A stretch of 39,367 nt of DNA, taken from the NCBI GenBank assembly GCA_011523005.1, contig WTHU01000027.1:1-39367 (forward strand), given 5' to 3'. Source of the stretch: Acidimicrobiales bacterium. Its GTDB lineage: Bacteria > Actinomycetota > Acidimicrobiia > Acidimicrobiales > UBA8592. The number at the start of each line of letters is the position of its first letter. Position 1 is the first letter of the stretch. A program made the position numbers and the translations under genes. Under the pieces are notes generated by a model. It made no database searches, was not told where the DNA came from, and was given only the letters and a program-made list of their open reading frames with translations. Shown here one piece after another: positions 32,317-39,367 of this stretch.

Positions 32317-33059
32317 GCTAGGGCTCCCCCATCGATTCTGATTGATTCTCCATTTATATGTTGCGCTTCATCTGTGATCAGATAGGAAATTAGTCCTGCC
32401 ACGTTTTCTGGTTCGGAGAATTTATGAAGCGGACTTTGACGCAGAAGCAACTTTAGATCTGGGTCTTCAATTTGAGGCATTTTTGTCATTTCTGTTTTGA
32501 TACCACCTGGATTTATGCAGTTTACTTGGAGGCCTTTCCCGCCATACTCAACTGCTAGTGATTTAGTTAGAGCTAGTACGCCGGCTTTGCTTGCCGCATA
32601 GGCTACCGAGTATGGGATACCAGCGAGGGCTGTTGTGGAGGAAACATTGACAATCGATCCTGATGTTTTCAGAAGGTAAGGAATTGCTTCCCTACAGACT
32701 AAGAATGTTCCTGTTAGGTTAACTGCCAAGGTCCTTTCAAAGTCTGTCAATGAGTGTTCATGGGAGTGGCTCCAGAGTTGGATACCAGCAATGTTGATAA
32801 CTGCATGTATCTCACCAAATTGCTTGGCCATCCCAGAAATAGCTTCTGAAATCTGCATTTCATTTGATACATCGCATTCTATGCTGATGGTCTCAGATCC
32901 TAGGCTTTGACATTCTTTTGTGGTCTTTTCGAGTTTATCTTTCGCTATGTCAGCCAAAACGAGTGATGCCCCCTCTTCCGCGAGGCGAAGTGCTGTTGCT
33001 CTACCTATTCCTGTTGACGCTCCGGTTAAGAAGATGGCTTTGCCTTGATGCTGGCCCAT
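32313..33059 (-). CDS. SDR-family NAD(P)-dependent oxidoreductase
   Basis: A 248-aa classical SDR. The cofactor motif is LTGASTGIGRATALRLAEEG, NVSSTTAL holds the catalytic Ser and YAASKAGVLALTKSLA the Tyr-Lys pair. INIAGIQ replaces the usual NNAG, so the structural Asn is Ile here. The ending INGESIRIDGGALA is typical. It is tightly placed in the operon, 6 bases after the Mo subunit and overlapping ssnA, so it should act on the same compound or its product. E. coli-type clusters do not, as I recall, include an SDR here. Confidence 0.87.
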   Translation of the reverse strand: MGQHQGKAIFLTGASTGIGRATALRLAEEGASLVLADIAKDKLEKTTKECQSLGSETISIECDVSNEMQISEAISGMAKQFGEIHAVINIAGIQLWSHSHEHSLTDFERTLAVNLTGTFLVCREAIPYLLKTSGSIVNVSSTTALAGIPYSVAYAASKAGVLALTKSLAVEYGGKGLQVNCINPGGIKTEMTKMPQIEDPDLKLLLRQSPLHKFSEPENVAGLISYLITDEAQHINGESIRIDGGALA

Positions 33060-33065
33060 AGTGGC

Positions 33066-35990
33066 TTAAATTTCTGATTTCCTGATCTTTTGCCAGACGC
33101 GTTCAGGAGTAAATGGAATTTCATTAATAGCGACGCCAGTTGCGTTGATTATTGCATTTCGGATAGCTGGGGCGACTCCATCTTTCGGTATCTCAGCGAC
33201 AGCTTTGGCTCCGAAAGGCCCCGAATCTTCCATAGTTTGGACTAGGAACACTTCAAAGTCTGGCATTTCATCAGCTCGATATATCTTGTATGGCCCCAGA
33301 CTGTCATTGATCATTTTCCCTGTTTCATCAAATGCGTATTCTTCGCAATGGGCATAGCCGAGAGCTTGGAGCATTCCACCTTCTACTTGGCCAGAAGCTG
33401 TGACGGGGTTAATTGCTACACCGCAGTCAACTGCCATAACAAGTTTGATAATTGTCACTTGGCCGGTATCTATGTCCATTTCTATTTCTGCAAACTGTGC
33501 TGCGAAAGGAGCAGGGCATTCAGGTGATACGTAGGAAGCTGTCCCCATTATTTGTTCGTGGTCTTCCAAGTGAAATGCCTCCATCGCTATATCTTCAATT
33601 GATACGGATGACCCGTCGGGTGCTATTGCTTTTCGGTCACGCAATTCAATTGAACAGGGCTCTTTGATATTCAGCATTTTTGCTGCGCGCTCTTTAATTC
33701 TTTCTCGTACCTTTTCAGCGGCAAGCTTTGCGGCAGTTCCCGAAATGTAGGTTGTACTGGATGCGTATGCTCCCGTGTCGAACGGAGTCACGTCTGTATC
33801 TGATGAGTAGACCTGGATATCACTTAAGGGAACCCCTAGAACTTCTGCCGCTATTTGACCAAGTACGGTATCGGCTCCAGTTCCGAGGTCGGTCGCTCCT
33901 ACCAACATGTTAAAGGACCCATCATCATTGATTTTGATACTGCATCCGCCCATGTCCAAGAACGGTATGGCTGTTCCATGCATGCAGAACGCGAAACCCA
34001 AGCCTCGCCGGATATTAGGCTGATCTTTCGGGGATACCCATTCAGGGTCGTCTTTTCGGTGCCATTTGATTGACCTCTTACCCTGAGCGATACATTCTTC
34101 AATTCCATTTGAGGTTATTTTTGGATATTCATCTATATCCTCTGGGTCTACTGCTCTTTCACCAAGATGGGGAGCGATATTCAACTCGTCACCCACTTTG
34201 ACCCAGTTTTGCCGCTTGAATTCAATGGGGTCTTTGCCCAGAGAGTGCGCTATATCTTCCATGTGTGCTTCCAATGCGAATTCTGCTTGCGGAGCGCCAT
34301 ATCCTCTGTATGCTCCAGCGACAGGAGTATTGGTGTAGACGACATCGCAGTCAAATTTCTTGTTTTCAGCGTTATATGAGGTTAATCCTCGAAGACCTGC
34401 AACTGTCTGAACAGTTTGGCCATGCGTTCCGTAAGGACCTGTATTGCCGATTAAGCGAAGCTTTTGGGAAACGAGTTTTCCGCTGTCTTCAACGCCTGTT
34501 GTGAAGGTTAAGGTTTGCGGATGTCGCGACCGAGATGCAATAAATTCTTCGCTTCTATCAAGTTCGAGTTTTACTGGCCTTCGTGTTGCTATTGCAAGAT
34601 GAGCAACTATATCTTCAATGAGCATTTCTTGTTTCGCTCCGAACCCTCCGCCTATTCTCGGCTTGATGACGCGTACATCCTTAATATCTCTTCCAATTAA
34701 AGGTGCAAGCATTCGTCTAACGTGGAATGGTACTTGTGTGGCGGTTCTAACAACTAGTCGCTCATCGCTGTCTAGCCACGCCACAGAAATATGGGGCTCA
34801 ATAGGAACCTGTTGCACTTGATGCACTTTGAATGTGTCCTCAAAGACGTGATCAGCTTCTATTGCTCCTTTTTCAACATCACCTCGCTCAGCTTCGATTC
34901 TCAAAACGATATTTCTATCGGCATCATATATCTCTTCGGTGTCCGCCTCGTCATGAATTACCGGAGAGTCGGGTTCCATTGTTTCTATTTCATCAAGCAC
35001 ATATGGCAGGATTTCATATTCAACTTTGATGAGGTCTAATGCTGCTTGAGCAATTTCTTTTGTTTCTGCGGCTACAGCTGCGACTCTATCCCCTACATGT
35101 CTGACCTTATTATCAAAACTTACTTGGTCATGCGGGTGGGGGTTAGGCCAGCTTTGCCCTCCGGAAGCGTACTTTACTCGGGGAGTATTCTTATAGTGTA
35201 TGACTGCGTGCACTCCTGGAAGTGCTACTGCTTTTGTGTCATCTATATCAATGATGTTTGCGTGAGCGTGAGGACTCCGAAGCACTTTTGCGATGAGTTG
35301 ACCTCTTTCTTCAAAATCATCAGTAAATGCCGGATTCCCTTTCACCAAACGAACAGCATCCACCTTTACTTCTGGTTTACCTACAACTGCCATGTCGGGA
35401 ACGTCTTTCGAGGGGACAACTCTCGGCACAGCTGGAGAAGCATCTGGACCGTGATCAGTCGGGCTGACATCAACTGGATTCTTTCCATCGGTGAGAGGGG
35501 GAAGATATACAGGTCCAAAGGGCTCGTTTGTTTCGCCCCGCATTAGAGCTGCTGCGCGCATGACAGCTTCTACAGGCTTAACGTATGCAGTTTCGCGGTC
35601 AAGAATTCCAGAGAGCATATCTCTTACTTCATGTTCTGTTGGGTTGGGATTTCGATTAAGCAATTCCCATGTTCCAAGTATCATCGCTGGTGTTGAGTAC
35701 CCGGATTGCATAGCGCCTGTCGCTACGAATGCTGCTTGGATTGGATGGAGTTCAGGTTTATTAAACCACTCAACGGTTATGACATCATGGCCATCAATTT
35801 GGGCAGCCAGCATACAATCGGTACTAGTTAGTTTGCCATCTATCAAGACTGCGCCAGCGCCTGTTTCGCCGGAGTCCGAACCGTAGCGGACGCTTATCAT
35901 TCCGCGTTGACGTAGTAGTTGCAGTAAAGTTTCGTGAAGTTCTATTTCGGTTTCTATTTGCTGTTCGTTTAAGGAGAAGGAAATTTTCAT
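33066..35990 (-). CDS. xdhD: XdhD-like molybdenum hydroxylase, fused to a ferredoxin-like domain that has lost its 2Fe-2S cysteines
   Basis: At 974 aa, residues 1-150 keep the two-domain 2Fe-2S fold without its ligands. GSDSGETGAGAVLIDG has Ser38, Thr43 and Gly46 where Cys is expected, only Cys59 remains, QSGYSTPA has Ser96/Ser99, and SGILDRETAY has Asp131/Glu133. The Mo domains show ASGGQSWPNPHPHD, RHVGDRVAAVAAE, GGGFGAKQEMLIEDI (Gln at the purine-Glu position), AGAYRGYGAPQAEF, DLGTGADT (Thr for the usual Gln) and GPFGAKAVAEIPKDG with the catalytic Glu. These match E. coli XdhD as I recall it, including the missing cysteines, so this is a family trait and not decay. The ATG overlaps the FAD gene (ATGA). 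The substrate is unknown; purine is likely. Confidence 0.88.
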   Translation of the reverse strand: MKISFSLNEQQIETEIELHETLLQLLRQRGMISVRYGSDSGETGAGAVLIDGKLTSTDCMLAAQIDGHDVITVEWFNKPELHPIQAAFVATGAMQSGYSTPAMILGTWELLNRNPNPTEHEVRDMLSGILDRETAYVKPVEAVMRAAALMRGETNEPFGPVYLPPLTDGKNPVDVSPTDHGPDASPAVPRVVPSKDVPDMAVVGKPEVKVDAVRLVKGNPAFTDDFEERGQLIAKVLRSPHAHANIIDIDDTKAVALPGVHAVIHYKNTPRVKYASGGQSWPNPHPHDQVSFDNKVRHVGDRVAAVAAETKEIAQAALDLIKVEYEILPYVLDEIETMEPDSPVIHDEADTEEIYDADRNIVLRIEAERGDVEKGAIEADHVFEDTFKVHQVQQVPIEPHISVAWLDSDERLVVRTATQVPFHVRRMLAPLIGRDIKDVRVIKPRIGGGFGAKQEMLIEDIVAHLAIATRRPVKLELDRSEEFIASRSRHPQTLTFTTGVEDSGKLVSQKLRLIGNTGPYGTHGQTVQTVAGLRGLTSYNAENKKFDCDVVYTNTPVAGAYRGYGAPQAEFALEAHMEDIAHSLGKDPIEFKRQNWVKVGDELNIAPHLGERAVDPEDIDEYPKITSNGIEECIAQGKRSIKWHRKDDPEWVSPKDQPNIRRGLGFAFCMHGTAIPFLDMGGCSIKINDDGSFNMLVGATDLGTGADTVLGQIAAEVLGVPLSDIQVYSSDTDVTPFDTGAYASSTTYISGTAAKLAAEKVRERIKERAAKMLNIKEPCSIELRDRKAIAPDGSSVSIEDIAMEAFHLEDHEQIMGTASYVSPECPAPFAAQFAEIEMDIDTGQVTIIKLVMAVDCGVAINPVTASGQVEGGMLQALGYAHCEEYAFDETGKMINDSLGPYKIYRADEMPDFEVFLVQTMEDSGPFGAKAVAEIPKDGVAPAIRNAIINATGVAINEIPFTPERVWQKIRKSEI

Positions 35991-36739
35991 GCTTGTAGCT
36001 CCTCAGAAACCCGTTTGTAGAGAACAGATGCAAGATGTTTTCTATAGTCACTTGATCCTCTGAAGTCGCCTTGAGGGTTAAGGTTTGCGAGTTCGTCAGC
36101 TGCAGTGATAAGGGTAGGTACTTCTGCGACGCCGGTTAGTGAAACTTGAAATTTTCCTTTTGATTCTGAATATCCGACTGCAGAAACGATAGGTACGTCC
36201 ATTGGTGTTCGGCCTACAGTATGGAAACATGAGTTGGAATCGTGAGATGGGCTAGAGAATTTGATGGCGGTAATTATTCCTGTTGGCGATGAGGATTGTA
36301 AATATTCGTTGAGTGGTATCCAATTCTTTTCGTGTATTTGAATTTCGGCATTAAGGGCAAGGAATCCGGAGAGTAATATGCTTTCACTACTTCGCTCAGC
36401 GATAGTTCCTCCGATAGTGGCTTGAGTTCGCAATGTTGATGGAAGTTCTTTGCTGCACAATTCTTGAAGCAAGTGAGGGATTTTGTCGTTGTTGATTAAA
36501 TCAGAGAGCCTTGACATAGCTCCGATTTTTATTGAGGTTTCACTTCCTTCGCTTTCGGATGTTATTCCGGCTAGGCCAACTGATTGCAAGTCAATAATTT
36601 CTGTTTCGCTGGATGGATTCGCGAGAACTTGAGGTATCACGAGAGTGCCGCCTCCTATTAGGACGGCATTCTTTTCGGATGCTAACTTCTGAGCTTCATC
36701 AAGGCTTTGAGGGCGGTGATAAGCAAGTACGCTTGGCAT
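35987..36739 (-). CDS. Molybdenum hydroxylase FAD subunit (YgfM-like)
   Basis: A 250-aa FAD-binding subunit. It begins MPSVLAYHRPQSLDEAQKLA, with the flavin loops NAVLIGGGTLVIPQVLA and LRTQATIGGTIAERSSES, and a C-terminal HTVGRTPMDVPIVSAVGY segment. It is the first gene of the minus operon, with GAGAGGA eight bases before the ATG. It directly precedes the XdhD-like subunit, as ygfM accompanies xdhD in E. coli. There is no intact 2Fe-2S protein in this operon, so how electrons reach this flavin is unclear. Confidence 0.9.
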   Translation of the reverse strand: MPSVLAYHRPQSLDEAQKLASEKNAVLIGGGTLVIPQVLANPSSETEIIDLQSVGLAGITSESEGSETSIKIGAMSRLSDLINNDKIPHLLQELCSKELPSTLRTQATIGGTIAERSSESILLSGFLALNAEIQIHEKNWIPLNEYLQSSSPTGIITAIKFSSPSHDSNSCFHTVGRTPMDVPIVSAVGYSESKGKFQVSLTGVAEVPTLITAADELANLNPQGDFRGSSDYRKHLASVLYKRVSEELQA

Positions 36740-36764
36740 ACTAAATCCTCTCTATTTGGCCCTT

Positions 36765-36782
36765 CCGGGGGTACGCCTCCGG
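36765..36782. promoter_or_regulatory. Stable hairpin ahead of the minus-strand operon
   Basis: CCGGGGG, loop TACG, CCTCCGG: seven pairs with one G-T mismatch, closing a UNCG-type loop when read on the plus strand. It lies in the 105-base gap between the MFS stop and the FAD start, about 25 bases before that start. No T run follows on either strand, so it is not a standard terminator. An attenuator, protein site or mRNA-stabilising leader are options. Confidence 0.4.
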
Positions 36783-36844
36783 TTGAGTTCAATTAAGCTG
36801 TCATTTAAATTTAGCCGTTAGTTCTTCAAGCGTCCAACGTTCGA

Positions 36845-38362
36845 TTAACTAATGAAACGTTTCCTTTTTCGGTAAAGCGAAACAGCTATGAGAAAACCGA
36901 TGCAGGCAGTGGCTCCACTGAAGACATGAGCCCATGCAAGTCCGCTACCGATGGCCTCTGTTGTATCTGATGCAACAGTAATATTGTCGCCGGATAATAC
37001 TTTTCTCACAGATTCCACGTCACCTGTTCTTGCTTTTACGACTGAGAGAAGGATCGCTCCCCCGATAGCAACTCCATAGGTAATTGCCAGGGTTCGTAGA
37101 AATTGATGTGCGCTATTGGTTCGGCCCATTTCCTCTGGCGTGCTTGATGATTGGAGAAGTGTGAGACCAGATGTGGAGATAAATCCAATGGAAGCGCCAA
37201 TCAAGAAATAAGCTCCAAAAAGCACTGCTAAAGCGTATGAAAATGATACTGATATACCTGCCAAGAGCACAGAGGGAATCATTAGGGTTGAACCTAGTAG
37301 GATCACGTCTTCTTCGCTTCTTCGTTTTAGAATCTTGCTGGTGGCAAATGCTGCAACAGTCCAGCCAACTGTTAGAAAAACTACTGAGAATGACGCAAAG
37401 GCTTCGGAACGCCCCCGTGTCGTTTGCATATAAAGTGGCAGGTAATTATCGGTTGCTAGTCCGGTAATTAAGGCAAGCGCAGATGCGGCATGGATTCGAC
37501 TTAATGGGAACTTTGTTATATGACGTTGTAGCAAAACAGGGTCGTTCTTTTCTCCTGAGTGACGCCAGTAAAGATAAATAAAGAAACCAGTTGCCATAAA
37601 AAGTATTGCTGATGGAATGGGTGATTTTGTTAGTTCACTGACAGCGATCAGGGAAGCGATAATGCATATGGAGAGCAATGTGATGCCAGTCAGGTCAAAA
37701 TTCAGCTTTTTCTCATCGCTGTTGTCGACGGCGTCTGGTAGGCGCTTCCAGCCCATAGCGAGTGCAAGCGCGGTTATTGGTAACTGAACTACAAATATGA
37801 GTCGCCATCCGCTCAATTCAAGAAGGGCTCCAGCAAGTACAGGACCACCCAACCCGAGAGTTCCCCACACCATTGAATTTGCCGCAAATGCGGTAGGTCG
37901 AAGTTTTTCGGGATATGCAAGACCTACTGATGCGAGCGCAACAGCTATCACTAGTCCCCCACCTATTCCTTGAAGTGATCTTGCCGCAATTAGCAACGTC
38001 ATAGATGGAGCTATGGCTGCTAGGGCACTTGTAAAGAGAAACCATAATCCTGTGATTTGAAAGGTTTTTCTTACTCCAATTGTGTCTATGATCGGTCCGG
38101 CAACTATCGCAGCGAGAGCGGATGTCGCTAGGTATGCAGTCAATACCCAAGGCGAAAGCGATACGTTTCCTAAGTCTTTTGCAATATTTGGAAGAGCTGC
38201 CACGATAGCCAATCCGTCAAAAGCAGCTACCGCTACGACGGTGAGGTTCGCAAGAGTTATAGGTAAGTAGCTACCTGCCCAAATACTATTTTCTTTGTTT
38301 CGTTTAGGAGACGATGTGCCCACCGATGAAGGGTATCCCGCCTTAGTGCCTTCATAGTGCAT
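36845..38362 (-). CDS. MFS transporter, DHA2 (14-helix) type
   Basis: A 505-aa major facilitator with about 14 hydrophobic segments. The first helix LTVVAVAAFDGLAIVAALPN, the loop GPIIDTIGVRKTFQITGLW (motif A type) and LIAARSLQGIGGGLVIAVAL match the EmrB/QacA drug:H+ antiporter family. DHA2 members mostly export, so this is unlikely to be the uptake system for the catabolic island. The frame continues to a TTG at 38431, but that would overlap the divergent gene and its extension is polar. ATG 38362 (MHYEGTKAGYP) leaves a 33-base divergent gap. No ribosome binding site is clear. Confidence 0.85.
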   Translation of the reverse strand: MHYEGTKAGYPSSVGTSSPKRNKENSIWAGSYLPITLANLTVVAVAAFDGLAIVAALPNIAKDLGNVSLSPWVLTAYLATSALAAIVAGPIIDTIGVRKTFQITGLWFLFTSALAAIAPSMTLLIAARSLQGIGGGLVIAVALASVGLAYPEKLRPTAFAANSMVWGTLGLGGPVLAGALLELSGWRLIFVVQLPITALALAMGWKRLPDAVDNSDEKKLNFDLTGITLLSICIIASLIAVSELTKSPIPSAILFMATGFFIYLYWRHSGEKNDPVLLQRHITKFPLSRIHAASALALITGLATDNYLPLYMQTTRGRSEAFASFSVVFLTVGWTVAAFATSKILKRRSEEDVILLGSTLMIPSVLLAGISVSFSYALAVLFGAYFLIGASIGFISTSGLTLLQSSSTPEEMGRTNSAHQFLRTLAITYGVAIGGAILLSVVKARTGDVESVRKVLSGDNITVASDTTEAIGSGLAWAHVFSGATACIGFLIAVSLYRKRKRFIS

Positions 38363-38395
38363 GATTGTTAAATTTGCCACCGCAAAGGAGCTACG

Positions 38396-38965
38396 ATGGG
38401 AATGATGCGTAGTCGCCGAGGAAATCGCCAAAGATACATTCGATGGATTGCAGTTTTTTTAGTTTTTGCTGTTGCTCTTCCTTTTGCTGTTGTTGTTTTA
38501 TCTCAACCTGGAGATGAAGAAACTAACTCAACTATTGAGCCTCCAACGCAGCCCACAGAAAAACCTATTCCTGTGAACTCTCAGGATGAATCAGTTGACG
38601 TGCAACCTACAACATTGCCGTTCGTCATTGAGCAAGCTCCAAATAATAAAGCACCTCAGATCACCCTTGATGGTCCAGATTGCGTAGATCCATTGAGTGA
38701 AAGCAATCTCGTTACAATAGCTATTTCTGTCAATGACGTTGACGATACATCTGTGGTACTTGACTTGTCTGCTTTAGTCGGAGAAGAAAATATTGATTTA
38801 ACTTCGTCCATTAACGAAGGGCCTGAATTGGGTGTTCCCGGAATAGCTTCTGCTACCTTTCCCATTCCTCCTACCGAAGAGTCATATTTACTATTGATCT
38901 CCCATGCAGCTGATGCTGATGGGGCTAAATCTGAAGCAGCTTTAGTTATCCCTTTCAGGTGCTAA
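38396..38965 (+). CDS. Membrane-anchored exported protein with Ig-like C-terminal domain
   Basis: A 189-aa protein. The N-terminus is basic (MGMMRSRRGNRQRYIRW) and is followed by a single hydrophobic helix (IAVFLVFAVALPFAVVVL), so it is a signal anchor or uncleaved signal peptide. A Pro/Thr/Glu-rich linker of about 50 residues follows, then a beta-rich domain (APQITLDGPDCVDPLSESN to the end). Two cysteines, in GPDCVDP and at the last position (PFRC), could form a disulfide outside the cell. The ribosome binding site AAAGGAG is well placed. It is divergent from the MFS gene and its stop abuts the next gene's stop. No function recognised. Confidence 0.75.
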   Translation: MGMMRSRRGNRQRYIRWIAVFLVFAVALPFAVVVLSQPGDEETNSTIEPPTQPTEKPIPVNSQDESVDVQPTTLPFVIEQAPNNKAPQITLDGPDCVDPLSESNLVTIAISVNDVDDTSVVLDLSALVGEENIDLTSSINEGPELGVPGIASATFPIPPTEESYLLLISHAADADGAKSEAALVIPFRC

Positions 38966-39367
38966 TCATCGAGCTTCCGGTGTAGATTCACCTGTTCCTT
39001 CTAGGTTTATCAGACCGACTGGTGCTGGTGTGGAGAATCGTTTGAGCCCAAATGGTGCTTTGGCAACGAGGCGACAATATGGATGGATAGTTGGAGCTTC
39101 GTTATCTGAGCCGTTCTCTGTAGTTAGTTCTGATATTTCAACCCATTCTCCGTTGACTTCAAATTCGATTGTAAAGGACGTACCAAGCGGTTTTTTGGCT
39201 TTGATAGACCAAATAATTTCTGAGACTATTCCATTTATACTCACCACGCTTGGTAGATTTCCAAGTTGTAAATCGTGGCTGGGTAGATCTGTATCCGTAA
39301 GGTATGAGCTTGAGCTAGTTCCGTGTTCAAGTTTTCCGTCATCAACACGTATGGTGAATTTCACTTC
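38966..39367 (-). CDS. Hypothetical beta-rich protein, 5' end uncertain or outside the window
   Basis: A minus-strand frame of 132 codons from a GTG at 39364. The codon before it is open and the window ends there, so the gene may begin further upstream. The sequence alternates short strands and polar turns (KFTIRVDDGKLEHGTSSSS, then IVSEIIWSIKAKKPLGTSFT, and IEFEVNGEWVEISELT), like an Ig or carbohydrate-binding fold. It has no membrane segment in the visible part. It is convergent with the exported Ig-like protein, stops adjoining. No family recognised. Confidence 0.6.
   Translation of the reverse strand, partial: EVKFTIRVDDGKLEHGTSSSSYLTDTDLPSHDLQLGNLPSVVSINGIVSEIIWSIKAKKPLGTSFTIEFEVNGEWVEISELTTENGSDNEAPTIHPYCRLVAKAPFGLKRFSTPAPVGLINLEGTGESTPEAR

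Noticed and set aside
35046-35546. 166-aa plus-strand frame
   Set aside because: It is antisense to the xdhD-like gene, whose translation is continuous and motif-rich. The frame itself is Cys/Phe-rich noise.
38363-38431. TTG 38431 as the MFS start
   Set aside because: It would overlap the divergent gene, which has a good ribosome binding site at 38396, and would add a polar extension not typical of DHA2 transporters.

Overview
The window looks like a chromosomal segment of an uncultured, moderate-to-low-GC actinobacterium. The pointers are a mycothiol S-conjugate amidase gene (mca), a coenzyme F420 biosynthesis gene (cofC/fbiD), two F420-type luciferase-like oxidoreductases, and many leaderless promoters of the TANNNT-N6-(A/G)TG kind. 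A marine Acidimicrobiia-like lineage would fit, but that is inference. No rRNA, tRNA, CRISPR array, insertion sequence or phage gene was recognised. Genes are packed tightly and convergent pairs abut or overlap.

Left part (1-11.1 kb, mostly minus strand): general metabolism. A hydroxyacyl-CoA dehydrogenase is cut by the window edge. It is followed by a probable 50-aa small protein, an SCP2-like protein, mca interrupted by an in-frame TAG, an SDR, a hotdog thioesterase, dodecin, an Nfu N-domain protein, RNase HII, a 577-aa unknown, gpsA, cofC, a second PIG-L deacetylase, a DUF1015 protein and a D-3-phosphoglycerate dehydrogenase.

Middle and right part (11.2-36.7 kb): a catabolic island of about 25 kb for purines, hydantoins or related N-heterocycles, made of two arms that meet tail to tail at 27.80 kb. 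The plus arm carries a phosphoribosyltransferase, a three-subunit xanthine-dehydrogenase-type enzyme (FAD, 2Fe-2S, Mo), an M20 allantoate/N-carbamoyl-amino-acid amidohydrolase, an N-carbamoyl-D-amino-acid hydrolase and a 2Fe-2S/Mo fused hydroxylase. These are followed by an N-terminally short SsnA-like amidohydrolase, an LLM oxidoreductase, an amidase, a DUF2237 protein, an 8-oxoguanine deaminase, a creatininase-family protein and a D-hydantoinase. The minus arm is one 8-gene operon with nearly every junction overlapping: FAD subunit, XdhD-like Mo subunit, SDR, SsnA-like aminohydrolase, XdhC, YqeB (EF2563 family), YqeC and an LLM oxidoreductase.

The minus arm resembles, from memory, the Escherichia coli xdhD-ygfM-ssnA-yqeB-yqeC-hyuA neighbourhood that has been linked to selenium-dependent molybdenum hydroxylases. 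Its Mo subunit keeps the ferredoxin-like N-terminal domain but has lost seven of the eight cluster cysteines. With the plus arm, the picture is hydroxylation of a purine-like ring by Mo enzymes, deamination by amidohydrolases (8-oxoguanine to urate is the best-supported step), ring opening by the hydantoinase and hydrolysis of the resulting carbamoyl compounds. No urate oxidase, allantoinase or uptake system for the substrates was recognised in the window.

Right end (36.8-39.4 kb): an MFS transporter of the 14-helix DHA2 type, a membrane-anchored Ig-like exported protein, and a second beta-rich protein that may run off the window.
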